In this document: one piece after another, positions 27,613 through 36,565 of the stretch
Position numbering within the stretch: the stretch's first letter is position 1
Layout of the letters: each line of letters opens with the position of its first letter
NCBI RefSeq assembly: GCF_000307775.2
Contig: NZ_KK020676.1
Location: forward strand, 868,419 to 916,213
DNA length: 47,795 nt
Reading direction: 5' to 3'
From: Stutzerimonas stutzeri KOS6
Lineage (GTDB): Bacteria; Pseudomonadota; Gammaproteobacteria; Pseudomonadales; Pseudomonadaceae
Position numbers and translations under genes: made by a program
The notes under the pieces: generated by a model
Seen by the model: only the letters and a program-made list of their open reading frames with translations
Told to the model about the DNA's origin: nothing
The model's database searches: none

Positions 27613-28782
27613 TCAGGAAGCCTTGCGCATCAGTTCGCCACCCGGCGCCCACTGGTAACCCGCCGAGACGATGTCCGAGGCGAGCCCTTCCGAGGCCAGG
27701 TGGTTGCGGTAGTCGAGCGAGGACTTCGGCTCCTTGGCCTTGTCCACGTAGGCCGGGCCGGCGCTGCGCAGGTTGACCTCGGCGGCCAGTACCTGCCGCA
27801 CGAAGTCGCGCTGGCTCTTGAACTCGACCATCTTCGGCAGCGGGCCGGCGAGGATTTCCGCCGGGTCGCGGCCCTCGAGCTTCTTGAACCATTCGCAGGC
27901 GACGTTGAGGTGGCCCAGCTCGTAGTCGAGGAAGCGCTCCCAGATCGCCTTGATCCGCGGATTGGTTTCCTGCTCGGCGCAGCTGGCGTACATGTAGACC
28001 TCCATCGCCTCGTGCACCAGCCACTTCTCGATATGGCTTTCGCTGGGGTCGGACAGCGAGCCGTACTGGGTCACGTGCTGCTCTTCCACCGAGGCGATCT
28101 CGGCGTACAGCTGGCGCGCCAGCGGGTCGGCGAACAGTGGGCCGATGTTCTGGTAGTAGTCGTGGGTCTGGTACTCCGCGCCGGTGATCAGCGCCGCGTG
28201 GATCTTGGTGATCAGCGCGGCGGTGTTCTTCTCGTAGTTGTCGCGGATGTCGTTTTCCGGGTGGCGATGGTGCTCGGATGTCTTGCGACCCGGAACGATG
28301 TCGGTGTAGCCCTGCAGGATGTTGTTGGCATCCTTGCCCTCGAGGCGATCGAGCATCGCCGAATAGCGGTACAGGTGGTCGAAATCCTCCAGCAGACCGA
28401 AGCGGTAGGTCTGTGCCTGGTAGGGATCGGGCTCGCTCTGGGCCACGGCGGCGGTCACCTCGATGGCGACCTGCTCATAGGCGACGGTGGTTTCCAGCGG
28501 CGAATGGTCGGCGCCGATCAGCCAGTTGATCATGGTCGCCTGGTGCTGCTCGGTGCGACGGATTTCGGCCAGCGGCAGGCGCAGCTCCTTGTTGAAGCGG
28601 GCAATGCCGTGCTTGAGGCGCAGGGCATCGGTTTCCACGCCGTTCATGAGGATGATGCGCACACGGGTAAACGCATCGTCATCGAGCTTGCTGATCGGCT
28701 TGCCGGCCATTTCCTTCCATGTGAACTTCTGCTTCTCCAGTGGCGTGCCTTTGTTGTCGAAAATTCCGGAAATGGTCTCCAT
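27613..28782 (-). CDS. Large ferritin-like protein (389 aa)
   Basis: The start at 28782 (METISGIFDNKG) follows GGAGG; the longer frame to 28839 has no ribosome site. Several metal-ligand-like motifs are spread over the chain: TTVAYEQVAIE near residue 88, LLEDFDHLYRY near 115, TGAEYQTHDYY near 188, SVEEQHVTQY near 212 and YELGHLNVA near 268. Three Glu...His motifs suggest more than one helical bundle or an enlarged bundle. I do not know a named function. It is the first gene of a two-gene operon with the shorter ferritin-like protein; its promoter must lie in 28783-28998. Confidence 0.7.
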   Translation of the reverse strand: METISGIFDNKGTPLEKQKFTWKEMAGKPISKLDDDAFTRVRIILMNGVETDALRLKHGIARFNKELRLPLAEIRRTEQHQATMINWLIGADHSPLETTVAYEQVAIEVTAAVAQSEPDPYQAQTYRFGLLEDFDHLYRYSAMLDRLEGKDANNILQGYTDIVPGRKTSEHHRHPENDIRDNYEKNTAALITKIHAALITGAEYQTHDYYQNIGPLFADPLARQLYAEIASVEEQHVTQYGSLSDPSESHIEKWLVHEAMEVYMYASCAEQETNPRIKAIWERFLDYELGHLNVACEWFKKLEGRDPAEILAGPLPKMVEFKSQRDFVRQVLAAEVNLRSAGPAYVDKAKEPKSSLDYRNHLASEGLASDIVSAGYQWAPGGELMRKAS

Positions 28783-28998
28783 GGAGCCTCCGTTGTCATA
28801 CGTGAGTATCAGGCATAGGGAGATCGCCGCCATGAACATGGGCGACCTTCAGAGAGGACCGGGGCGTCCGGAAAAGGATTCACGCCGTTCGGCAGGCAGC
28901 AGGATTGCCGCCGATGAACGGCAGATCGCGTTTTTTTGCAAGCACGCCGCACATTTTGCGCAAGGACCCGTGGCAGCAGGCGGCGACGCTTCGCCTGT

Positions 28999-30057
28999 TC
29001 AGCCGGCGAGTCGCCCGAGCCTGGCTTCCCGCTCGTCGGCGGGCAGCTTGGCCAGCGCTGCCACCGCCGCGTGAAAACGCGGCCAGTCCCGCCCGCTCTG
29101 CTCGAACAGCACGGCAAAGGCCGTTACCCAGCGGTCATAGAGACCGAACGGCAGCAGGGTGGCGTTATTCAACGGCTGCGCGAACCAGCGGTCGAAGCGC
29201 GCATCGCCACCCCATTGCTCGTCACGCAACGTCCGATAGCGCTGGCGCAGCTCGACGAAGGCGGCCCGTTTGAGCGCGCGCAACTCCGTTGCCGGCCGCC
29301 CGGAGGCATAGAGCCGGTCAAGCCGTTCGCGCGTATCCAGCAGCAGCGCCACCAGTTGCCGGTAGCGCATACTGCTCTGCTCGTCCTGCTGCGGCAGTTG
29401 GCGATGGCTGCGCCACTGGCGCAAACCCTCGCGCTCGACGAAGCTGGCGTAGGACTCGTTGAAGGCGGTGTCGCCCGGCAGGTACAGCTGCTGATGCGCC
29501 AGTTCGTGGAAGATCAGCGCCGCCAAGTGCTCGTCGTTGCGGTGCAGCATGGAGCTGAGCAGCGGATCGGCGAACCAGCCCAGCGTGGAATAGGCCTCGA
29601 CACCCGCCACATGGGTATCCAGCCCGGTCAGACGCAAGCGAGCCGCCTCGCCGCGCGCCGCGCCCTGGCGAAAATAGCCGCGGTAGGCCACGCAGCCGGC
29701 GATCGGGAAGCAGTGCTCGAGCGGCTTCACCGAGAACTCCTCGGTGGCGAACAGATTCCACACCACGTATGGCCGGCCCAGTTCGGCATACAGCCGATAG
29801 CTGCGATTGTCCGGCAGCGCCAGCGCCCGGCTGGCGAAGCGACGGGCCTGCAGCACCTCGGCCAGACGCTGCCGCAACACCGCATCGCGCGACTCATCGG
29901 CGATCAGCTGCTCGATCGGCTCGCGCTGGCGCAACAGCTCCAGCTGTCCGGCGGCGAGCTGCCCGTAGTAGCTGCACCCGTTCAGACAGACGGCAAGCAG
30001 CAGTGGAACCCAGCGCAGGCTGCGGCTGTCGATCAAAGCGGTGTTGGGCTTGGGCAT
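28999..30057 (-). CDS. Putative aminopeptidase, lipoprotein (Aminopep family)
   Basis: This 352-residue protein has a lipoprotein-type signal (VPLLLAVCLNGC, Cys near residue 27), so it is probably anchored to a membrane. The zinc-metallopeptidase motif HELAH is in IFHELAHQQLY near residue 188, with NESYASFVE following as a likely third-ligand region. This is the pattern of the putative aminopeptidase family found in many proteobacteria. The start at 30057 is chosen because it opens the signal peptide; the frame upstream to 30180 lies in the divergent promoter region. Confidence 0.82.
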   Translation of the reverse strand: MPKPNTALIDSRSLRWVPLLLAVCLNGCSYYGQLAAGQLELLRQREPIEQLIADESRDAVLRQRLAEVLQARRFASRALALPDNRSYRLYAELGRPYVVWNLFATEEFSVKPLEHCFPIAGCVAYRGYFRQGAARGEAARLRLTGLDTHVAGVEAYSTLGWFADPLLSSMLHRNDEHLAALIFHELAHQQLYLPGDTAFNESYASFVEREGLRQWRSHRQLPQQDEQSSMRYRQLVALLLDTRERLDRLYASGRPATELRALKRAAFVELRQRYRTLRDEQWGGDARFDRWFAQPLNNATLLPFGLYDRWVTAFAVLFEQSGRDWPRFHAAVAALAKLPADEREARLGRLAG

Positions 30058-30092
30058 CGGATTGACCGGTCGGTGGGCCGGCTCGCGCCGGC

Positions 30093-30110
30093 GTGCGTAG
30101 CGCACCCTAC
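30093..30110. repeat. REP-like hairpin in the divergent promoter region
   Basis: GTGCG-TAG-CGCAC (30093-30105) followed by CCTAC matches a dispersed pseudomonad repeat that reads GTAGGGTGCGCTACGCAC on the other strand. It sits between the aminopeptidase gene and the divergent lipoprotein gene. Confidence 0.6.
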
Positions 30111-30200
30111 AAAGGCCCTGCTGCCGATTGCAACCTGCGGCGCCAGCGCCTCCCTCATTCGATCCCTTGCCGGAGCACATCGCCGGCTGGAGCTTTGTTC

Positions 30201-30626
30201 ATGCGCGGTTTCGTTCTTGTCCCATTCATCGCCAGCCTGGCCGGTTGCGCAGCCTGGATGCCCAAACCCGATCCGCAACAGGCCTGGGTCGAGCTAAACT
30301 CCAACGGCGAAACCCACCTGCAGGCCGTTGCCGTCGACGGCCAGGCACTGGACGATGACCGCTATTTCCAGGTTCCGCCGGGCAGCCGCACGCTGGAAAT
30401 GCGTTACCGCTTCGAGGTCAACGGCGCCAACGTCGGCCCGGGCAGCAGCGCGCTGACCCGCGATTGCAGACTGACCCTGGAATACGACCGTTTCCGCGCC
30501 GGTGCGCGCTATCAGCTGGTGGCCGGCGGTTATGGCTTCCGCCCCTGGGTCAGGCTCTACGATCAGCATCGCTACGTACTGGCGCGTGCCGAGGAAAAAG
30601 GCTGCGGCGACCTCGCCGGGCACTGA
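30201..30626 (+). CDS. Small lipoprotein, first of a paralogous pair
   Basis: This 141-residue protein has a signal peptide with lipobox SLAGC (Cys at about residue 16). The mature part contains the PDPQQAWVEL segment, RYFQVPPGSRTLEMRYRFEV and RDCRLTLEYDRF, and ends with a second conserved cysteine. The next gene encodes a protein with the same order of motifs. GGAG is 8 nt before the start. Function unknown; a cell-envelope role is inferred from the lipobox. Confidence 0.75.
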   Translation: MRGFVLVPFIASLAGCAAWMPKPDPQQAWVELNSNGETHLQAVAVDGQALDDDRYFQVPPGSRTLEMRYRFEVNGANVGPGSSALTRDCRLTLEYDRFRAGARYQLVAGGYGFRPWVRLYDQHRYVLARAEEKGCGDLAGH

Positions 30627-30717
30627 GCCCGCGTTGAAATGCGCCGCCATCTGGCGCACCCTCGACAGCCTTTGCGAGGCGCCGGCGTCTCGCCACCCAA
30701 TTGCCGAGGACTCAACC

Positions 30718-31128
30718 ATGCGTCAGCCGCTCGCCCTGCTTGCCCTCCTCGCCCTGGCCGGCTGCGCCGGGCCATTGCCGCAACCCGATCCGAACATGGC
30801 CTGGGTCGACATGATGGCGCAGACCAGCGACATCTTCATGTCCGACCAGCTGGACGGCGAACGCACCCCCGACGGCCGCTATTTCCAGGTCCCGGCTGGT
30901 GCCCATGAACTCGAGGCACGCTACGAATTCGAAGTGAGCGGGGGCGACTTCGGCCTGTTCGGCGAAACCCATACCATGCGCTGTACCCTGGTAATCCGCT
31001 ACGACGACTTCCAGCCCGGCCAGCGCTACCTGTTCCAGGCCCGCTCGCTGGGCTTCACCCCGCAGGGCTGGTTGCGCGACGAACAGCGCAACGTGCTGGC
31101 CGAGGCCCAGGCCGAGCATTGCCACTGA
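30718..31128 (+). CDS. Small lipoprotein, second of a paralogous pair
   Basis: This 136-residue protein has lipobox LAGC (Cys near residue 16). It matches its upstream neighbour along the whole chain: PDPNMAWVDM, RYFQVPAGAHELEARYEFEV, MRCTLVIRYDDFQPGQRYLF and a C-terminal cysteine. The gap of 91 nt between the two genes has no terminator. Tandem duplication is the simplest explanation. Function unknown. Confidence 0.75.
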   Translation: MRQPLALLALLALAGCAGPLPQPDPNMAWVDMMAQTSDIFMSDQLDGERTPDGRYFQVPAGAHELEARYEFEVSGGDFGLFGETHTMRCTLVIRYDDFQPGQRYLFQARSLGFTPQGWLRDEQRNVLAEAQAEHCH

Positions 31129-31163
31129 GCCACCTGCGCCACCGTTTCTTTCAGAGGTAGACG

Positions 31164-32162
31164 ATGTCCCGTATTGCACAGACCCGCTTTTCCGCCCTCG
31201 ACTTGGCACCGATTCGCGATGACGGCACGCCGGCCCAGGCGCTGCACAATGCGCTGGCCCTGGCGCGCCATGTCGAGCAGCTCGGCTTCGAACGCTTCTG
31301 GGTCGCCGAACACCACAACATGGACGGCATCGCCAGTGCCGCGACCGCCGTGCTGCTCGGCTACCTGGCCGCCAATACCACGCGCATCCGCCTCGGCGCC
31401 GGCGGCGTCATGCTGCCCAACCACGCACCGCTGGTGATCGCCGAGCAGTTCGGCACGCTGGAAGCGCTGTATCCCGGTCGTATCGATCTGGGCCTCGGCC
31501 GTGCACCGGGCGCCGATCAGTTCACCGCCCACGCCCTGCGCCGTGACCGCATGGGCAGCGCCGACGACTTCCCGCAGGACGTCGAGGAGCTGGAGTTGCT
31601 GCTCGGTCCGCGCCAGCCGAACCAGCGCGTCATCGCCATGCCGGGAGTGAACAGCAACATACCGATCTGGTTGCTCGGCTCCAGCCTGTTCAGCGCCCAG
31701 CTGGCCGCGGCCAAGGGCTTGCCCTACGCCTTCGCCTCGCACTTCGCGCCGCGCTACATGCACCAGGCGATCAAGCTCTACCGCGAAAACTTCAAGCCTT
31801 CGGCAGTGCTCGACAAGCCCTACGTGATGCTTGGCGTACCGCTGATCGCCGCCGACAGCGACGAGCAGGCCGAGTACCTGGTGACCAGCGTCTACCAACG
31901 CATCCTTTCACTGATCCGCGGCCAGAGCCTGGTGCTGCGCCCGCCGGTGCAGAGCATGCAGGGCCTGTGGCTGCCGCATGAGCAGCAGGCGGTGGGCGAC
32001 TTCCTCGGCCTGGCACTGACCGGCGGCCCGGAAAAGGTTCGCGCGCGCCTCGAGGTGCTGCTGGAGCAGACCCAGGCCGACGAGCTGATCTTCACCTGCG
32101 ACCTCTACGAGACCGCCGACCGCCACCACGCCTTCGAGATCGTCGCGCAACTGCGCCAGTGA
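31164..32162 (+). CDS. Luciferase-like flavin-dependent monooxygenase
   Basis: This 332-residue LLM-class flavin-dependent oxidoreductase has the FMN/F420-type barrel. Family features are [12 protein letters not shown] near residue 42, [20 protein letters not shown] near residue 75 and DLGLGRAPG near residue 108. The overall type is like E. coli YhbW. The substrate is unknown. AGAGGT lies 5 nt before the start. Confidence 0.85.
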   Translation: MSRIAQTRFSALDLAPIRDDGTPAQALHNALALARHVEQLGFERFWVAEHHNMDGIASAATAVLLGYLAANTTRIRLGAGGVMLPNHAPLVIAEQFGTLEALYPGRIDLGLGRAPGADQFTAHALRRDRMGSADDFPQDVEELELLLGPRQPNQRVIAMPGVNSNIPIWLLGSSLFSAQLAAAKGLPYAFASHFAPRYMHQAIKLYRENFKPSAVLDKPYVMLGVPLIAADSDEQAEYLVTSVYQRILSLIRGQSLVLRPPVQSMQGLWLPHEQQAVGDFLGLALTGGPEKVRARLEVLLEQTQADELIFTCDLYETADRHHAFEIVAQLRQ

Positions 32163-32285
32163 TCGCCGTGCCGCTGCCCTGACCGGCGGCGGCCTTCCTC
32201 TGCGCTGGCGGCGAACCCTGCTGCCGCCCGCCGTTCCAATGGACAGACTTTTTCGGGCGCCCGGCGCCATTCCAGCGGAATACCC

Positions 32286-33638
32286 ATGAACTTTATCGAA
32301 TGGATGGCCGTTCTCGGCGTCCTGTTGCTCATCCTCGCCCTCGCCTCGGCTTTCCTGCGCTGGCTGCCGATCACCACGTCGCTGATCTACCTGGGTTTCG
32401 GCGTACTCATCGGCCAGCTCGGCATCGGCCTGTGGCAGATGGACTTCCTGCAGATCGCCGGCTGGATGGAACACCTCACCGAGGTCGCCGTGCTGGTTTC
32501 GCTGTTCGTCAGCGGGCTGAAGCTACGCCTGCCAATGAGCCACCCAGCCTGGAAAAGCGCCTATGTGCTGGCAGGGCCGGTGATGCTCGCCTGCATCGGC
32601 GGCGTCACCCTGTTGTGTCACTACGGGTTCGGCCTGAGCTGGGGTGTCGCGGTGCTGATCGGCGCGATCCTGGCGCCCACCGACCCGGTACTGGCCAGCC
32701 TGGTGCAGGTCAACAGCGCCCGCGACAGCGACCGCCTGCGTTACGGCCTGTCCGGCGAGGCGGGCTTCAACGATGGCACGGCGTTTCCCTTCGTGGTCTT
32801 CGGCCTGATGCTCATCGCCCAGGGCCGACTGGAAGCGGACTGGGTCGGCGAATGGGCTCTGCACAGGCTGCTGTGGGCGGTACCGGCTGGGCTGCTGATC
32901 GGCTTCCTGCTGGGCAAACTGGTCGGCCGCGTGGCGATCTACCTGCGCGCCCGGCATGGCGATACGGCGATGTCGCCCAACGACTCGCTGGCCCTGGCAC
33001 TGATCGCCCTTGCCTATGTCGGCGCCGAGCTGGCCGGCGCCTGGGGCTTTCTCGCCGTGTTCGCCGCGGGCCTCGGCCTGCGCCATGCGGAACTGGTTGC
33101 GGCCGACGACTCGGAGACACCCTCCGAAGAACTGATCCACGATGCGGTGCCCCATCAAACCGAAGGAGGCCTGACGCCACGTGCCCTGCCACTCGACAAC
33201 CGGGAGCTGGGTAAGCCGCAGGTCGCAGCGGGCGTGCTGATGGGCGATGTATTGGCCTTCGGTGGACAGCTGGAGCGCAGCCTGGAAGTGCTGCTGGTGA
33301 CCATGCTCGGCGTGCTGGTTTCGGCCCATTGGGACTGGCGGGCCGTACCGCTCGGGCTGGCGCTGTTCCTGCTGATCCGTCCGCTGAGCGTGACGCTGCT
33401 GATGCCGCGGCGCTACCTCGACCGGGTGCAGTGCCTGACCGCTGGCTGGTTCGGTATCCGCGGCATCGGCAGCCTGTATTACCTGAGCTACGCGGTAACC
33501 CATGGCCTGCTGCCGGACGAGGCGCATACGGTCGTCGGGCTGGTACTGTCGGTGGTGGCGCTGAGCATCGTGCTGCATGGGCTCAGTACCCAGCCGCTGC
33601 TGCACCGTTACGAGCGCAGCCGCGGCGTAGCCGGCTGA
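32286..33638 (+). CDS. Sodium/proton antiporter-type cation exchanger (CPA1-like)
   Basis: The 450-residue inner-membrane protein has about a dozen hydrophobic segments. Conserved exchanger motifs are GAILAPTDPVLAS near residue 125 and LSGEAGFNDGTAFPFV near residue 153, the region that carries the ion-binding aspartates of the CPA1 family. A hydrophilic loop of about 45 residues (DSETPSEELIHDAV...) near residue 275 is a likely cytoplasmic insert. It ends 19 nt from the convergent dodecin gene. Confidence 0.85.
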   Translation: MNFIEWMAVLGVLLLILALASAFLRWLPITTSLIYLGFGVLIGQLGIGLWQMDFLQIAGWMEHLTEVAVLVSLFVSGLKLRLPMSHPAWKSAYVLAGPVMLACIGGVTLLCHYGFGLSWGVAVLIGAILAPTDPVLASLVQVNSARDSDRLRYGLSGEAGFNDGTAFPFVVFGLMLIAQGRLEADWVGEWALHRLLWAVPAGLLIGFLLGKLVGRVAIYLRARHGDTAMSPNDSLALALIALAYVGAELAGAWGFLAVFAAGLGLRHAELVAADDSETPSEELIHDAVPHQTEGGLTPRALPLDNRELGKPQVAAGVLMGDVLAFGGQLERSLEVLLVTMLGVLVSAHWDWRAVPLGLALFLLIRPLSVTLLMPRRYLDRVQCLTAGWFGIRGIGSLYYLSYAVTHGLLPDEAHTVVGLVLSVVALSIVLHGLSTQPLLHRYERSRGVAG

Positions 33639-33657
33639 GCGCCAGCCACACTCGGCG

Positions 33658-33873
33658 TCAGCTGTCCGCCAGACGGAAGCCGACCTTCATGGTCACCTGA
33701 AAGTGACCGACCTTGCCGTTTTCCACATGGCCGCGAATCTCGCCGACCTCGAACCACTCGACGTTCTGCAGCTTGCTGCCGGCTTCGGCGATGCCGTTCT
33801 GAATCGCTTCGTCGACGCTGTTGCGCGATGAGCCGACGATTTCGATCTTCTTGTACGTGTGATGATCCGACAT
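33658..33873 (-). CDS. Dodecin
   Basis: This 71-residue flavin-binding dodecin would form a hollow 12-mer that sequesters FMN or riboflavin. YKKIEIVGSSRNSVDEAIQN, LQNVEWFEVGEIRGHVENGK and HFQVTMKVGFRL match the family over its full length, including the flavin-stacking Trp. The start at 33873 (MSDHHTYKK) is preceded by AAGGGG; upstream frame is rejected because it enters repeat sequence. Confidence 0.93.
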   Translation of the reverse strand: MSDHHTYKKIEIVGSSRNSVDEAIQNGIAEAGSKLQNVEWFEVGEIRGHVENGKVGHFQVTMKVGFRLADS

Positions 33874-33939
33874 GGCACTTTTCCCCTTCTGGTCTGAGGA
33901 GCCTCCGCTCGGTGATGACGCGTCCTGTCTGACTGAGGC

Positions 33940-34535
33940 CCGCAGAGCGCCCCGGAAGTTCAGCGCAACGGTCGATCCGCCGATGGCGGGCGCCACCGTC
34001 ATTCCATCCGCCAGCAAGGTCAGGGCCGTAGGGTGGTCTTCAGCCCACCACCACGCGCACCCTCATTTGGTGGGCTGAAGCCCACCCTACCTGCCAAGGC
34101 CAGCGCGCCGCACGTTCAACGGAGCAGGCGATCCGCCGATGACTCCATCCACGTAGGGTGGATAACGCGAAGCTTATCCACGCGGTTTGCAGACCGTCTC
34201 TCCAACGACAGGGCCGTAGGGTGGGCTTCAGCCCACCGCCACGCGCACCCTCATTTGGTGGGCTGAAGCCCACCCTACCTGCCGAAGCCCGCAGCGCCCG
34301 GACGCTCAACGGAGCAGACGGTCCGCCGATGACTCCATCCACGCGGTTTGCAGACCGTCTCTCCAACGTCAGGGCCGTAGGGTGGGCTTCAGCCCACCGC
34401 CACGCGCACCCTCATTTGGTGGGCTGAAGCCCACCCTACCTGCCAAGGCCAGCGCGCCGCACGCTCAACGGAGCAGGCGATCCGCCGATGGCTCCATCCA
34501 CGTAGGGTGGATAACGCGAAGCTTATCCACGCGGT
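33940..34535. repeat. REP cluster of two repeat types between dodecin and the KTSC gene
   Basis: Three 63-nt units (34028-34090, 34216-34278, 34377-34439) each consist of two facing GGTGGGCT-(TC/GA)-AGCCCACC hairpins. The first unit has one base change that weakens its left stem. Between them lie two 29-nt units (34153-34181 and 34502-34530) with GTGGATAA/TTATCCAC stems. The intervening unique-looking sequence (for example CGGTTTGCAGACCG) is also repeated, so the block is a tandem array with a period of about 161-188 nt. The second inter-unit copy lacks exactly the 29-nt unit. No gene is present. Confidence 0.85.
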
Positions 34536-34547
34536 TTCCAGCCACCA

Positions 34548-34763
34548 TCATTCCAGCCGCCGATAGCGATAATGCTGCGGCTTGAACACCTGGTTGAAAT
34601 GCCGGCCCAGCGAGTCGGCCTCGAGCAGCGCCTGCACCGCCGCGGCCGGGACCTGCTCGTAGCGGTACAGCGCGCCGCTGCTGAACTCCACTTCCAGCAC
34701 CTGCCGCCCGGGGTCGTAGCCCAGCGCGCGCAGGCTGCTGGAGTTAACCGCGACGCGCTTCAT
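34548..34763 (-). CDS. KTSC domain protein
   Basis: This 71-residue protein is of the KTSC family: VNSSSLRALGYDP, then LEVEFSSGALYRYEQVPA and a C-terminal SLGRHFNQVFK. It is a small beta-rich domain of unknown biochemical role. Its ATG overlaps the stop of the ABC transporter gene (ATGA), so it is translated with the exporter. Confidence 0.85.
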   Translation of the reverse strand: MKRVAVNSSSLRALGYDPGRQVLEVEFSSGALYRYEQVPAAAVQALLEADSLGRHFNQVFKPQHYRYRRLE

Positions 34764-36565
34764 GAGGCTGCGTCAGGCTCGTGGGCGAAACCCTCGGCCT
34801 GCATGCGCCACAGCGCGTCGAACTCGCCACCCTGGCGGCGCAATTGCTGGGGTGGGCCGTCCTCTACGATACGGCCGTCACGCAGCACGATGACCCGGTC
34901 GAAACTCGACAGCGTCGACAGCCGATGCGCCACCGCCACCACCGTGCGGTTGTGCACCAGGTGGTTGAGCGCCGCCTGGATCTCGCCTTCGGACTGGCTA
35001 TCCAGCGCCGAGGTGGCCTCGTCGAGGATCAGGATCGGCGCATCCTTGAGGAACGCCCGGGCGATCCCCAGGCGCTGGCGCTGGCCGCCGGAGAGCATCA
35101 CCCCGCGCTCGCCGACCAGGGTGTCGTAGCCCTGCGGCAACTCACGGATGAAACCATCGCAGAAGGCACTGCGCGCGGCCTCGACGACCTCTTCGTCGCT
35201 GGCATCGGGACGGCCGTAGCGGATGTTCTCGCGAATGCTGCGGTTGAACAGCGCGGTTTCCTGCGGGACCACGGCGATCTTCTCGCGCAGGCTGTCCTGG
35301 CTGACGCTGCGGATGTCCTGGCCATCGACCAGGATGCGTCCGTCCTGCACGTCGTCCAAGCGCTGGATAAGGTTGATCAGGGTCGACTTGCCGGCGCCGG
35401 ACGAGCCCACCACACCGACTTTCTGCCCGGCCGGAATATGCAGGTCGAGCTTCTCGAACACCCGACCGCGGTCAGGGTAGCTGAAGCAGACCCCTTCGAA
35501 GGTGATGTCGCCCTCGGCCAGCAGCAGTTGGTTGTCGGTGTCCTCCAGGCCATGCGGCTGGACGATGATGCGCAGGGTGTCGTCGATGGCGCCGAGCTGC
35601 TGCGTGGCATCCACCAGCGCCAGCGCCAGATCCCGCGAGCCATGCAGGATGCGAAAGGTCAGCGCGCTGACCAGCACCACGTCGCCGGCCGTCACCGAGC
35701 CGGCGACCCACAGGTTGATCGCCCAGACCAGCATGCCGCCGGCCATCACCGACAGGCAGACGTCGTGCATCACCCGGGCTTTTTCCAGGTACATCCAACT
35801 GCGCCGCTGGGCATGGGCCTCGTAGCCGATCTCATGGGCCAGGCGCTCGGCCTCGCGATCACGCGCGGAAAAGGCCTTGATGCTCCAGACGTTGGATACC
35901 GCATCCACCAGTTCGCCGCCGACCCGCGCCGATTGCGCGGCGAAGCGCTGGTGCCGGGAGCGGCCGCGAATGCCGAAGCCGGTGATCAGCGCGGCGACGA
36001 TGGCGACGAAGACGATCAACGCCACCGCCATCTGCCAGCCAACCGTGAACAGCACCACCACCGCGCCGATAAAATCGACGATCGGCGGCACGATCTTCCA
36101 GGCCAGCCCGCCGTAGATCGAGCCGGCAGCGGCACCGAGCGCGGAAATCCGGTTGCCCAGCGAGCCGGCGAAATGTTCGGTGAAATAACGCATCGGATGG
36201 CCGGTCAGATGCTTGAACAGGTCGACGCGGATATCCACCACGCTGGCCACCACGGTGCGACAGCCGAGCCAGCCACCCAGGCGCCAGAACACGTTTTCGG
36301 TGACGATCAGGCCGATGAACAGGCCCAGCGGCCACCAGACATTGGCCGAACTGCGCTGCGTACCGCCCTGCGCCATGGCATCGACCAGCAGCTTCATGCC
36401 GTACTGCACCGCCACCGCGCAGCTCGCCGCACCGATGATCAGTGCCAGCAACCCGCCGAAATGCCAGGGCCGGGCGCAGATGTAATGCCAGAGGAAAGCG
36501 AGCGGACGGCCGGGCAGGGGCACCTCGCCCGGCTTTGCCGGTGCCGCGCCGGCCGTCCGGTTCAT
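34760..36565 (-). CDS. ABC exporter with fused membrane and ATPase domains
   Basis: This 601-residue half-transporter of the MsbA/lipid A exporter type has six membrane segments in about residues 30-310 and an ATPase domain in 350-590. Walker A is GSSGAGKST near residue 397, signature MLSGGQRQR near 499 and Walker [10 protein letters not shown] near 519. It probably forms a homodimer. The start at 36565 (MNRTAGAAP) overlaps the stop of the glycosidase-like gene; the longer frame to 36703 lies inside that gene. Location in a galactofuranose gene group suggests export of a glycan or glycolipid, which is an inference. Confidence 0.88.
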   Translation of the reverse strand: MNRTAGAAPAKPGEVPLPGRPLAFLWHYICARPWHFGGLLALIIGAASCAVAVQYGMKLLVDAMAQGGTQRSSANVWWPLGLFIGLIVTENVFWRLGGWLGCRTVVASVVDIRVDLFKHLTGHPMRYFTEHFAGSLGNRISALGAAAGSIYGGLAWKIVPPIVDFIGAVVVLFTVGWQMAVALIVFVAIVAALITGFGIRGRSRHQRFAAQSARVGGELVDAVSNVWSIKAFSARDREAERLAHEIGYEAHAQRRSWMYLEKARVMHDVCLSVMAGGMLVWAINLWVAGSVTAGDVVLVSALTFRILHGSRDLALALVDATQQLGAIDDTLRIIVQPHGLEDTDNQLLLAEGDITFEGVCFSYPDRGRVFEKLDLHIPAGQKVGVVGSSGAGKSTLINLIQRLDDVQDGRILVDGQDIRSVSQDSLREKIAVVPQETALFNRSIRENIRYGRPDASDEEVVEAARSAFCDGFIRELPQGYDTLVGERGVMLSGGQRQRLGIARAFLKDAPILILDEATSALDSQSEGEIQAALNHLVHNRTVVAVAHRLSTLSSFDRVIVLRDGRIVEDGPPQQLRRQGGEFDALWRMQAEGFAHEPDAAS

